A DNA stretch of 25,479 bases from a virus, in the IMG/VR virus record IMGVR_UViG_3300043399_000515, positions 1-25,479 of that record. One strand, written 5' to 3'. This document shows positions 1 through 5,510 of the stretch, piece after piece. Numbering within the stretch: the first letter of the stretch is position 1; each line of letters begins with the position of its first letter. Under the pieces are notes generated by a model that was not told the origin of the DNA, searched no databases, and was given only the letters and a program-made list of their open reading frames with translations. A program made the position numbers and the translations under genes.

Positions 1-120
1 GGAATGGTGCCGGTCGGATTCCGGTCAAGCAAACTGACCAAGGACCAGTTTTCCGACCTGTTTCTAGTGATCGAGGAATACGCCGCGAGGAACGGCGTCG
101 AACTTAAGGGGGATTTATGA
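1..120 (+). CDS. C-terminal end of an early phage protein, possibly NinB-like
   Basis: Open from the window edge to the TGA at 118-120, so only the last 39 residues are visible. They contain VPVGFRSSKLTKDQFSDLF followed by an amphipathic helix and a short tail (AARNGVELKGDL). The pattern 'P-x-[ST]S-x-L-[ST]' followed by a helix and '(A)A-x-x-NGV-x-L' resembles the C-termini of phage NinB-type recombination proteins, but 39 residues are too few to be sure. The stop overlaps the next start as ATGA, placing it in the same rightward operon. The family suggestion is weak; the coding call itself is supported by the overlap and frame. Confidence 0.55.
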   Translation, partial: GMVPVGFRSSKLTKDQFSDLFLVIEEYAARNGVELKGDL

Positions 121-239
121 CCACTATTACATGGACCGCCGCCGCTCTTGTGTACGGGGCCATCTGCGCTCTCGGTGGCGCATGGTGGGCAAGCAGGGAC
201 CGCATTTGCGAGGACATGGATTGGGAGGCGGGCGAGTGA
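117..239 (+). CDS. Small single-pass membrane protein, unknown function
   Basis: A 40-residue ORF whose ATG (117-119) overlaps the preceding stop as ATGA and whose TGA (237-239) overlaps the GTG of the methyltransferase gene as GTGA. Residues about 3-25 are hydrophobic (TWTAAALVYGAICALGGAWW) and form one probable transmembrane helix, followed by a short charged tail rich in Asp and Glu. It is too short to be assigned to a family. The perfect fit between two overlapping neighbours is the main evidence that it is translated. Confidence 0.55.
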   Translation: MTTITWTAAALVYGAICALGGAWWASRDRICEDMDWEAGE

Positions 240-988
240 ACAAGCTTCACACGCTAGATCTGTTCGCAGGGATAGGCGGCTTCTCGCTCGGCCTCGAACG
301 CGCTGGCTTGAGCGAAACTGTCGCCTTCTGCGAGCTCGACAAGGAAGCGCAAAAAACCCTTTGCAACCGCTACCCAGGCATCCCGATTTATGACGATGTT
401 CGAGAACTTACCGCAGACAGATTGCGATCAGACGGCATACGACCGGATGCAATCGTTGGAGGATTTCCCTGCCAAGATGTTAGTCTTGCAGGCCGTGGAG
501 AGGGTCTTGCAGGCGCACGCAGCGGGCTTTGGCGAGAGTACGCCAGACTGGTTGACGAGTTACGACCCAAGCTCGTCGGTGTGGAGAACGTCGCAGCATT
601 GCTTGGGCGGGGGCTTGGAACCGTTCTCGGAGACTTGGCCGCGCTCGGGTATGATGCTGAATGGCACTGCATACCGGCTTCCTACGCTGGTGCCAGACAA
701 CTTCGGGACCGAGTGTGGATTGTGGCCTACCCCCAACGCGACAGCGTTCAAGGGCGGCAGACAGTCACCGCGGCGTGGTGTCAATCGACCAGAGCGCAAC
801 AATTGGCAAGACTGGTGCAGCCTTGTTCTTGGCCAACGGTATCCGGTTCCAGAGACCGCGGAACAGGTCATGGGGTTCCCCGAGGGATACACCGCAATAA
901 GCAACTCGGGAACGCCGTAGTTCCGCAAGTTCCAGAACTGATCGGCAACGCCATCCTAGACGCAATTGGCTGGAGGCAAGCAGCATGA
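236..988 (+). CDS. dcm: C5-cytosine DNA methyltransferase (Dcm-like)
   Basis: A 250-residue SAM-dependent enzyme that would methylate C5 of cytosine in phage DNA, typically as protection against host restriction. I start it at GTG 236, preceded by GGAGGCGGGCGA and overlapping the upstream stop, because motif I (DLFAGIGGFSLGLERAG) lies right after it. Visible motifs in order are motif I, motif IV with the catalytic Cys (GGFPCQDVS), motif VI (ENVAAL), motif VIII (QLRDR) and motif X (QLGNAVVPQVPELIG). The target-recognition segment between VIII and X is only about 60 residues, short for the family. Most of the gene is overlapped by a second plausible gene in another frame (390-920). The stop overlaps the next gene as ATGA. 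Confidence 0.9.
   Translation: MNKLHTLDLFAGIGGFSLGLERAGLSETVAFCELDKEAQKTLCNRYPGIPIYDDVRELTADRLRSDGIRPDAIVGGFPCQDVSLAGRGEGLAGARSGLWREYARLVDELRPKLVGVENVAALLGRGLGTVLGDLAALGYDAEWHCIPASYAGARQLRDRVWIVAYPQRDSVQGRQTVTAAWCQSTRAQQLARLVQPCSWPTVSGSRDRGTGHGVPRGIHRNKQLGNAVVPQVPELIGNAILDAIGWRQAA
390..920 (+). CDS. Gene nested in the methyltransferase gene; phage 'WPTP/MGFP' methyltransferase-associated protein
   Basis: A 176-residue ORF lying wholly inside the methyltransferase gene, one frame over. Its product reads like a real phage family that I recall from methyltransferase loci, not like a random shadow. It has DFPAKML, then SSVWRTSQHCL, ETWPRSGMMLNGTAYRLPTL, GLWPTPNATAFKGG, and at the C-terminus EQVMGFPEGYTAI followed by NSGTP. 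The 'MGFP-x-G-[WY]-T' element resembles the segment just before motif X in C5 methyltransferases, so a role in target recognition or as a partner of the enzyme is possible (inference). The start is uncertain: ATG at 390, 396 or 450, none with a strong ribosome-binding site. The nucleotides for MGFPEGYTAI also encode HGVPRGIHRN in the methyltransferase frame. Confidence 0.6.
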   Translation: MTMFENLPQTDCDQTAYDRMQSLEDFPAKMLVLQAVERVLQAHAAGFGESTPDWLTSYDPSSSVWRTSQHCLGGGLEPFSETWPRSGMMLNGTAYRLPTLVPDNFGTECGLWPTPNATAFKGGRQSPRRGVNRPERNNWQDWCSLVLGQRYPVPETAEQVMGFPEGYTAISNSGTP

Positions 989-1125
989 CCTGGTTGCGCG
1001 TCCACCACACCGGCAACCCCTACGAGGTGCGCCAGCGCCCGTTGCCGATGGACCCCATTGAAGCCCGCGCGCAGCAGATCACGCGCGAGAGGCACCCCAA
1101 GTATTACCCACAGAAAGGAAACTGA
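985..1125 (+). CDS. Small basic phage protein, unknown function
   Basis: A 46-residue ORF starting at ATG 985, which overlaps the methyltransferase stop as ATGA, and ending one base before the next ATG. The product (starting MTWLRVHHTGNPYEV) is basic, without membrane segments or a recognisable domain. The tight spacing on both sides and the AGGAA ribosome-binding site of the next gene inside its last codons fit an operon of small early genes. Confidence 0.5.
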   Translation: MTWLRVHHTGNPYEVRQRPLPMDPIEARAQQITRERHPKYYPQKGN

Positions 1126-1126
1126 C

Positions 1127-1429
1127 ATGAGCGAAGCAATCACAATCAATGGCGTCGAATATGTTCCAGCCAGCAGCAAGCCTACCGGAACCCGCGCAGT
1201 CGTCGTGGTGGACCGTGGATGGATTTTCGCAGGCGATGTTACCCGCGAAGATGGGCGCATTCGGCTGTCGAACGCCCTCCATGTGTTCAAGTGGGAAAGC
1301 ATCGGTTTTGCCGGGATGATTGAAAACCCGAAGAAGGCAAATGCAGACCTTCGGCCCATTGCAGACGTTGATATGCCTGCGGGTGCGGAAGTGTTCTGCG
1401 TCCCTGTTGCTGACGGATGGGGGCGCTGA
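1127..1429 (+). CDS. Phage hypothetical protein (resembles DUF6948)
   Basis: A 100-residue soluble protein. The ATG at 1127 follows AGAAAGGAAACTGAC, a good ribosome-binding site, and is preferred to longer in-frame starts because it follows the upstream stop directly. The N-terminus ITINGVEYVPASS followed by a beta-rich stretch (RAVVVVDRGWIFAGDV) and a segment around FKWESIG resembles small phage proteins with a '[IV]-[ND]-G-V-E-Y' start classed as DUF6948. The function of that family is unknown to me. The resemblance is by eye only. The stop overlaps the ATG of the Gly-Tyr repeat gene. Confidence 0.55.
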   Translation: MSEAITINGVEYVPASSKPTGTRAVVVVDRGWIFAGDVTREDGRIRLSNALHVFKWESIGFAGMIENPKKANADLRPIADVDMPAGAEVFCVPVADGWGR

Positions 1430-1713
1430 TGGCCCCCACTTTTAGACCTGTAGGCTACGGCTCCGGCTACGGCTACGGCTCCGGCTACGGCTACGGCTAC
1501 GGCGACGGCTCCGGCTCCGGCTACGGCGACGGCTACGGCTCCGGCTACGGCTCCGGCTACGGCGACGGCTACGGCTACGGCTACGGCTACGGCTACGGCT
1601 ACGGCGACGGCGACGGCTACGGCTCCGGCTACGGCTACGGCTACGGCGACGGCGACGGCTACGGCTACAGCTCTGTGAGTAATAGCCTTGGCATTGTGAG
1701 CACGCACCAATGA
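1429..1713 (+). CDS. Gly-Tyr/Ser/Asp dipeptide-repeat protein
   Basis: A 94-residue low-complexity protein. The start at ATG 1429 overlaps the previous stop (TGATG). After MAPTFRPV come 36 consecutive Gly-X dipeptides, where X is Tyr, Ser or Asp, and then a short non-repetitive tail (SSVSNSLGIVSTHQ). Similar 'GYGSGYGDG' proteins occur in other phages without known function, from general knowledge. The composition predicts a disordered, aromatic-rich chain that could self-associate, which is inference. Repeat copy number could change without shifting the frame because every unit is six bases. The opposite strand is also open but encodes only an Ala-Val repeat and is treated as a shadow. Confidence 0.6.
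   Translation: MAPTFRPVGYGSGYGYGSGYGYGYGDGSGSGYGDGYGSGYGSGYGDGYGYGYGYGYGYGDGDGYGSGYGYGYGDGDGYGYSSVSNSLGIVSTHQ
1453..1668 (+). repeat. Hexanucleotide microsatellite, 36 units of GGC(TAC/TCC/GAC)
   Basis: An uninterrupted run of 36 six-base units. Every first codon is exactly GGC, and the second codon is always TAC, TCC or GAC, with single-base differences between them. The longest homogeneous stretch is six GGCTAC units in a row (1567-1602). The complete absence of synonymous variation (no GGT, GGA or TAT) points to recent slippage or gene-conversion-like homogenisation rather than old selection on the protein alone. Confidence 0.95.
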
Positions 1714-1745
1714 ACCTCAAGTATTACGAGAGGAAGCAGGGATGA
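1710..1745 (+). other. Possible 11-codon coupling ORF
   Basis: ATG 1710 overlaps the stop of the repeat gene (ATGA) and its TGA (1743-1745) overlaps ATG 1742 of the next gene (ATGA again). The peptide would be MNLKYYERKQG. There is no clear ribosome-binding site in front of it. The double overlap is suggestive of translational coupling but could easily be chance in an ORF this short. Confidence 0.2.
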
Positions 1746-2110
1746 ACGATAATCAGGAGATACCGAACTTAATCCTGCGAGAAGCGGCGACAAGTTCAGC
1801 CTTCCTGTTGCAGTTGTCCAAGACGCACATCGCGGCGCTGGATATGCTGGCCCACGATGATAGGTCTCGCTGGCCTGCTGGAATGCGCGATCTGTTCATC
1901 ACCGGGGTTCGCGGCCTGATCGAACGCGGTCTTGTGATCCACGCCGTCAACCCGAACCACAAAGGGCAGAGGCCCCCGCACACAAGCTCTGACACCCTGT
2001 CAGATTATTACCGCTTGACCCGTGCTGGATGGTTGATGCACGATCTTCTGGCAGAGGCTGGAATGGTCGATGCGGTCACATCCAAGAAACAGAGGAGGCT
2101 GGTGGCATGA
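1742..2110 (+). CDS. Phage hypothetical protein, possible winged-helix fold
   Basis: A 122-residue protein starting at ATG 1742 behind AGAGGAAGCAGGG, a good ribosome-binding site. It is largely helical (FLLQLSKTHIAALDML; DLFITGVRGLIERGLVIHA), and its C-terminal half contains YYRLTRAGWLMHDLL, an 'x-L-T-x-A-G' element typical of the winged-helix beta-hairpin region in small phage and MarR-like proteins. I cannot name a family. The fold suggestion is an inference from this pattern. The stop overlaps the next start as ATGA. Confidence 0.55.
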   Translation: MNDNQEIPNLILREAATSSAFLLQLSKTHIAALDMLAHDDRSRWPAGMRDLFITGVRGLIERGLVIHAVNPNHKGQRPPHTSSDTLSDYYRLTRAGWLMHDLLAEAGMVDAVTSKKQRRLVA

Positions 2111-2544
2111 CCTACCCCGAACACATACGTCAGGAAGCGGCGGGTAAACTGAACGATGCGTGGGGAACGAAAAACTGGAATGCCTACAATATCACGCAGG
2201 CGAGCGTCGGCCCTATTCTCTGCGCCACCATCGAAGAACTCCACGCCGCGAAGGCAGAGATTGCCGAACTGGTCGCGGGGGTGCGGGAATACATCGAGAC
2301 GGATGGCGGCATCGAGGAACTGGAACGCTTCCTCGTCAAGTACCCCGAGCCGAAGACCGATCCGCTGCTGATTGAGGCGCGGGATATTGCCAAGGAGGCG
2401 CTTGATCCAAGCAGTCATTCTAAATGCGGTTGTCGGGACGAAATAGATCGCGGCGAATGGGACAACAAGCGCACGGTCAAAGCAGCCCTAGCCGCTCTCC
2501 GTCGCGGCATGGAGATGGCAAGGGAGGCTCGCCATGACCGATGA
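2107..2544 (+). CDS. Phage hypothetical protein
   Basis: A 145-residue protein from ATG 2107, which overlaps the previous stop. The first half is helical and probably includes a short coiled coil (IEELHAAKAEIAELVAGVRE). A CGC pair is present around SKCGCRDEIDRGEW, followed by a C-terminal helix (KAALAALRRGMEMAREARH). No membrane segment is seen and I do not recognise the family. It overlaps the start of the Lar-like gene by 11 bases. Confidence 0.5.
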   Translation: MTYPEHIRQEAAGKLNDAWGTKNWNAYNITQASVGPILCATIEELHAAKAEIAELVAGVREYIETDGGIEELERFLVKYPEPKTDPLLIEARDIAKEALDPSSHSKCGCRDEIDRGEWDNKRTVKAALAALRRGMEMAREARHDR

Positions 2545-2854
2545 ACTCAAGCCGTGTCCCCATTGTGGAGCCGCTGCGGAACTGAGGTCTTGGGATTGGC
2601 CATACGACCGCTATCAGGTGCGTTGCTCCAAGAGGTGCAACGGTGGGCGCAAAGCCGTAGAAGCCGAAGCCATCGCAGCATGGAACACCCGCCAGCCCGA
2701 CCCCGCCGTGCTGGTCGAGGCGTTGAAGCGGATTGACGCACTGCGCGGCGGCTTTTGTTTCGACAGCGACGCCGATGTGTTTCGGCTGCTCGACAAGATC
2801 GAGGAAGTTAGCGCCGCAGCCCTCGCACAATGGAAGGACAAGAGCCATGGATAA
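2534..2854 (+). CDS. Lar-like restriction-alleviation zinc-ribbon protein
   Basis: A 106-residue protein. The first 52 residues have the hallmark layout of the Lar family: LKPCPHCGA, an aromatic beta strand (WDWPYDRYQVRCSKRC) and AIAAWNTR closing the domain. The two Cys pairs should form a zinc ribbon. Rac-prophage Lar is known to modulate host type I restriction-modification; many phage members carry only the fold, so the function here is inferred. The remaining C-terminal half (ALKRIDALRGGFCF onward) is helical and extra to the minimal domain. Its position in the same operon as a DNA methyltransferase fits a role in evading restriction. Confidence 0.75.
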   Translation: MTDELKPCPHCGAAAELRSWDWPYDRYQVRCSKRCNGGRKAVEAEAIAAWNTRQPDPAVLVEALKRIDALRGGFCFDSDADVFRLLDKIEEVSAAALAQWKDKSHG

Positions 2855-3053
2855 CCCGCCCGCATTTCCGCGTCCCGGCTTTACCGATCCAGCAGGGATG
2901 CAAGAAGGCATGACGCTCAGGGACTATTTCGCCGGTCAAGCTTTGGCCATCTGCATAAAGGATTTCAGCAAGCCTTATGAAGAATGGGCGCTTGAAGCCT
3001 ATGCCCTTGCCGACGCCATGCTCGCACAACGGGAGACCAGCAATGAGCAATGA
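2847..3053 (+). CDS. Small phage protein, unknown function
   Basis: A 68-residue protein from ATG 2847, overlapping the previous gene. It begins MDNPPAFPRPGFTDPAG and continues with GMTLRDYFAGQALA and a C-terminal helix (EEWALEAYALADAMLAQR). I recognise the pattern 'aFPrPg...GmtlrDyFAaqAL...A.laYalADAml' from many small early phage proteins, all without assigned function. The Asp-Tyr-Phe-Ala core is the conserved part as I remember it. No ligand-binding motif is visible. Confidence 0.6.
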   Translation: MDNPPAFPRPGFTDPAGMQEGMTLRDYFAGQALAICIKDFSKPYEEWALEAYALADAMLAQRETSNEQ

Positions 3054-3282
3054 GATAGAAGCACTGGCAGCGTGGCACGATTTCCAAGCCACCTACCACT
3101 ACAACGAAGCCAAGGCGAAGCATCAACAAACCGCCCAAGTCCTGCGCCAGCTACAGGCCGAGAACGCACGACTGCGAGAGAACGCGAAAGCTAACAACGA
3201 CCTCGCCCGCATGTACAAAAAGCAGGCCGACGAGTTTCGCGCCAAATACGTCGCATTTGCAGGGGATAGTAGCCATGACTGA
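3043..3282 (+). CDS. Small coiled-coil phage protein
   Basis: A 79-residue protein starting at ATG 3043, eleven bases inside the upstream gene. Residues about 20-60 form a probable coiled coil (QTAQVLRQLQAENARLREN), with Leu/Ala at heptad positions. There is no membrane segment and no recognised domain. The stop overlaps the next start, again consistent with coupled translation. Confidence 0.5.
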   Translation: MSNEIEALAAWHDFQATYHYNEAKAKHQQTAQVLRQLQAENARLRENAKANNDLARMYKKQADEFRAKYVAFAGDSSHD

Positions 3283-3538
3283 CAACATCCGCACCAACTT
3301 TTGCCCTGGCTGCAAGACGCTGGCCGATGAGAACGCCGCGCTCAAAGCCAGCGTGAAGGCGTTGGAAGGGGCGCTAATCCAACACAACGACTGCCTGCGT
3401 TCCGCCGCTCAGATTGCAGGCCGCGACGGCAAGGACACTAACTGGCTCTCGTTCCGGGGGCGGGTCCACTACACGTTGGCCGAGTACCACGACCTCACCA
3501 ACGAGTGCCGCGCGAAAGGCTCACCCCATGCCGAATGA
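3275..3538 (+). CDS. Small phage protein with CxxC and coiled coil
   Basis: An 87-residue protein from ATG 3275. It carries one CPGC pair (NFCPGCKTLADENAALKASV) leading into a short coiled coil, and two further single Cys residues. One CxxC is not a complete zinc site, so metal binding would need a partner or dimer. I do not recognise the C-terminal part (RVHYTLAEYHDLTNECRA). It sits in the string of overlapping small early genes. Confidence 0.5.
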   Translation: MTDNIRTNFCPGCKTLADENAALKASVKALEGALIQHNDCLRSAAQIAGRDGKDTNWLSFRGRVHYTLAEYHDLTNECRAKGSPHAE

Positions 3539-3854
3539 CGCTGACAGGCAAGTAGCCATCGCAATTGTGCTTCGTGACTTCAAAGGCGCGGTCGCAGCAA
3601 CACCCACCTTTGCCGCAGATGTCGAACGAGTGGCGAAAATGATCGAAACCCACCGCCTCGCAGCCTACCAAGCAGGCCAGCGTGATATGCAGAGCGCAAC
3701 CGGGCCAATGTGGGAAACCCTCGCCACCATCGCTGCAACCAGTGATTGCGAGGCGTCTCGCAAAGCGGCGGCAGAAGCGATGGCAGAGGTCGAGCCGGTG
3801 CTGGACGCTATCCTTGCCCTGCCAGTCAAGGAGACGCCTGATGGGGCTGTGTAG
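3528..3854 (+). CDS. Phage hypothetical protein, helical
   Basis: A 108-residue protein from ATG 3528, overlapping the upstream gene by 11 bases. The sequence is Ala-rich and helical (FAADVERVAKMIETHRLAAY; SRKAAAEAMAEVEPVLDAIL) and soluble. I do not recognise a domain. The choice of the short start follows the operon overlap, because longer in-frame starts would run deep into the previous gene. Confidence 0.5.
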   Translation: MPNDADRQVAIAIVLRDFKGAVAATPTFAADVERVAKMIETHRLAAYQAGQRDMQSATGPMWETLATIAATSDCEASRKAAAEAMAEVEPVLDAILALPVKETPDGAV

Positions 3855-4020
3855 CAACTTCGAGGACCACACGATTCAGCCCAAAGGTTATATCGAGTGG
3901 CACGCATGGGCCAAAGAAATGGGCAAGACGCATAAGCAGCGCCGATGCACCGCCTGCGGGCTTTACGCCATTTGGGAACCCAAGGGCGAACTCTTGAAGG
4001 AACTGAGCGATGAAGGTTGA
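3841..4020 (+). CDS. Cys-rich phage mini-protein
   Basis: A 59-residue protein from ATG 3841, overlapping the previous gene by 14 bases. It contains EWHAWAKEMGKTHKQRRC followed by TACGLYAIW. The 'HxWA...K-THxQxxCxxCGL[WY]xIW' pattern recurs, as I recall, in small early proteins of several phages. The CTAC pair plus the upstream His could bind zinc. Function unknown. Confidence 0.55.
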   Translation: MGLCSNFEDHTIQPKGYIEWHAWAKEMGKTHKQRRCTACGLYAIWEPKGELLKELSDEG

Positions 4021-4258
4021 CCGCCAAGACCTAGAAGACCTGATTGCCGACGCCATCGCGGACAGCTTCTATGCCCATTGGAATGAGCGAGACGGAGCAA
4101 TCGCTGTGGTTAAGGCGCTGGAAGAAGGTGGACTGGTCAAGTTCATCACGCGAGGCACCGAATGCCCATCCTCACCCACCGGCTTCCACATCGTTGATAC
4201 CAGTATGGAGAGCGGGCCGAACAACTGCTTCCACTGTGAAGGGAAGGTAAAATTATGA
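4010..4258 (+). CDS. Small phage protein, unknown function
   Basis: An 82-residue protein from ATG 4010, overlapping its neighbour by 11 bases. The N-terminal half is acidic and helical (DLEDLIADAIADSFYAHW). The C-terminal half has three Cys residues, including the CFHC pair near the end. No recognised domain; a partial zinc site is possible. Confidence 0.5.
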   Translation: MKVDRQDLEDLIADAIADSFYAHWNERDGAIAVVKALEEGGLVKFITRGTECPSSPTGFHIVDTSMESGPNNCFHCEGKVKL

Positions 4259-4431
4259 CCGCACAATGCCTTATGGTGAACTGCCGCAACCTGGCTCCAG
4301 ATGATGAGGCCATGTGCGCGGCGCATCGTTTCCCGAAGCCAAACCGCAAGGGCAATGGCGAACCATGCGGGGAATGCCATCTACGCCCCGGCGAACGGTG
4401 CGACATTTGTGGAGCCACACGCCCATGCTGA
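4255..4431 (+). CDS. Cys-rich mini-protein, probable zinc binder
   Basis: A 58-residue protein from ATG 4255 (overlapping the previous stop as ATGA) to TGA 4431. It has nine Cys residues, in a sequence that includes AQCLMVNCRN, CAAHRF, PCGECHLRPGERCDICG and a terminal Cys. The 'CGEC...CDIC' arrangement suggests at least one structural zinc site. I do not recognise the family. It is one of several consecutive Cys-rich mini-proteins. Confidence 0.5.
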   Translation: MTAQCLMVNCRNLAPDDEAMCAAHRFPKPNRKGNGEPCGECHLRPGERCDICGATRPC

Positions 4432-4619
4432 TCAACGTTGAATGTCCGCAATGCCACGGCAACGGCGAAGTCTGTGGCGTTAACCCGAACCTTCGCTCGC
4501 GCTTTGTTGGCATGGATGATCTGTCCCCCGATGACTTCACAATCGAGTGCCTCAAGTGCCTCGGCAAGGGTGTCGTCGATTACGATCCCGAGGACGATGT
4601 AGAGGATTGGATGCGATGA
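4425..4619 (+). CDS. Small zinc-finger protein with DnaJ-like CxxCxGxG motifs
   Basis: A 64-residue protein from ATG 4425, overlapping the previous gene by 7 bases. It contains CPQCHGNGEVCG near the N-terminus and CLKCLGKGVV near the C-terminus, two copies of a CxxCxGxG-type element as found in the DnaJ zinc-finger domain. One zinc site built from both pairs is likely. The acidic end (DPEDDVEDWMR) is not part of the motif. Phages commonly carry such mini-zinc fingers; their targets are not known to me. Confidence 0.6.
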   Translation: MLINVECPQCHGNGEVCGVNPNLRSRFVGMDDLSPDDFTIECLKCLGKGVVDYDPEDDVEDWMR

Positions 4620-4879
4620 ATGAACTGGTCGAGAAGGTCGCGCTGGCGATAGCCTTGGCACCGTTCGATGGAAACGAAGCTTTCATCGACATGGCAACCA
4701 ACACCAAAGCTGGCCGAGCAAGGCGCTTGCGCGAAGCAGCCGCCGCCATCAAAGCGATGCGCCCCGAGATAGAGCGGGAGATCGCGGATTGGTTGCGCCA
4801 ACCCCGTGTAGGCATGGGTTATGTCGGGCGCTGCATGGCCGACAAGATCGAAGCAGGCGAACACAGGAGCAAGCCATGA
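4616..4879 (+). CDS. Phage hypothetical protein
   Basis: An 87-residue helical protein whose ATG 4616 overlaps the preceding stop (ATGA). It is Ala/Arg-rich (AGRARRLREAAAAIKAMRPE), soluble and without recognised motifs. It ends overlapping the start of a membrane protein gene, keeping the pattern of 4-base overlaps. Confidence 0.5.
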   Translation: MNELVEKVALAIALAPFDGNEAFIDMATNTKAGRARRLREAAAAIKAMRPEIEREIADWLRQPRVGMGYVGRCMADKIEAGEHRSKP

Positions 4880-5133
4880 CCGACCGCAATAAGCTGATCG
4901 CCGCCATCTACGCAGCGGGCTTTGTCATCGCCTTTGGACACAGTGCTGCCGCAAGGCAGAACGCGGAAGACGCCGAATACGCTGCTTGCAAGGCCAAGCA
5001 GGATGCCTTGTGTTGGCGCAATATTGCAGGAGCACCCGCAGGAGCGATGATGGCGGGCCTTCTTTGGCCGCTCTACGTATCATGGGAGGCTTTTGAGCAT
5101 GGACCTCGCGCCCTTGCGGAGGACAAGCCATGA
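4876..5133 (+). CDS. Small membrane protein with two predicted helices
   Basis: An 85-residue protein from ATG 4876. The N-terminal hydrophobic segment (LIAAIYAAGFVIAFGHSAAA) and a second one around residues 50-70 (GAPAGAMMAGLLWPLYVSW) suggest a membrane hairpin, with a charged loop containing two Cys between them. No family recognised. It lies immediately upstream of the HTH gene and overlaps it as ATGA. Confidence 0.5.
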   Translation: MTDRNKLIAAIYAAGFVIAFGHSAAARQNAEDAEYAACKAKQDALCWRNIAGAPAGAMMAGLLWPLYVSWEAFEHGPRALAEDKP

Positions 5134-5366
5134 CCGCGCCCCACTGGCCCCAGGCAATGCGCCGCAAGACAGCCGCCGCCTACTGCGACCTATCCGAGGG
5201 CGCATTTATTCGCGAAGTTGCCGCTGGCAGGCTCCCGCAAGGCGTGACGTTCGGCGGGCGCGAGCATTGGCATAAGCCCGCCCTTGACGCAGCCCTTGCG
5301 CGAATTGCGGGGGAGATCGTGGACGATTTCGAGAAGGACTTCTGGAACCGTGGCAAAGCTGCCTAG
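5130..5366 (+). CDS. Excisionase/AlpA-like helix-turn-helix protein
   Basis: A 78-residue DNA-binding candidate. MRRKTAAAYCDLSEGAFIRE reads as the first two helices of a MerR/excisionase-type winged helix, followed by the wing AGRLPQGVTFGGREHW and a C-terminal helix. In temperate phages of this host group such a small HTH gene often lies directly before the integrase gene, which is general knowledge. Here the next ORF (5350-5478) starts like an integrase but is cut short. Roles as recombination directionality factor or regulator are both open. ATG 5130 overlaps the upstream stop. Confidence 0.65.
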   Translation: MTAPHWPQAMRRKTAAAYCDLSEGAFIREVAAGRLPQGVTFGGREHWHKPALDAALARIAGEIVDDFEKDFWNRGKAA

Positions 5367-5478
5367 CCTCAAGCACTGCAAGTTTGTCCGATCCAAGGGT
5401 AAGGTCTTATCGGTAAATTTGACAGTTAGCCTTTCCGCCACTTTTCGCGGGATGGGCTTTAAAACCGGACTCAATTGA
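5350..5478 (+). pseudogene. Possible 5' stump of an integrase gene
   Basis: A GTG start at 5350, within the end of the HTH gene and preceded at a distance by GAGAAGGAC, opens a 42-codon frame. Its first residues (AKLPSLKHCKFVRSKGK) resemble the usual N-terminus of phage tyrosine recombinases that follow such HTH genes ('LP.LkyvkFvrsKGk'). After position 18 the resemblance stops and the frame ends within 25 more codons, with no arm-binding or catalytic domain. I read it as a relic or an out-of-place start of an integrase gene. The match is short and could be coincidence. Confidence 0.35.
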
Positions 5479-5510
5479 ATCAATTACCTACTGATAGGGA
5501 TTAAAACCGA
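5458..5510 (+). promoter_or_regulatory. Operator-like dyad flanked by AAAACC repeats
   Basis: The 144-base gap between the HTH stop and the next gene ends with a compact set of signals. TTAAAACCG occurs at 5459-5467 and again at 5501-5509. Between them is the perfect inverted repeat AATTGA-A-TCAATT (5473-5485). A TTGACA hexamer lies at 5419-5424, but I see no convincing -10 box at the right spacing. The local sequence is AT-richer than its surroundings. A binding site for the HTH protein or a recombinase arm site would fit. Confidence 0.4.

Noticed and set aside
1453-1668. CRISPR-like regular repetition
   Set aside because: The units are contiguous hexamers without spacers, so this is a coding microsatellite.
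868-1710. Long leftward ORF with an Ala-Val/Gly repeat, opposite the Gly-Tyr gene
   Set aside because: It is open only because the hexamer repeat has no stop codons on either strand; its flanks are antisense to better supported genes and it has no ribosome-binding site.
5419-5424. TTGACA -35 box before the gene at 5511
   Set aside because: No acceptable -10 element is found 16-18 bases downstream.
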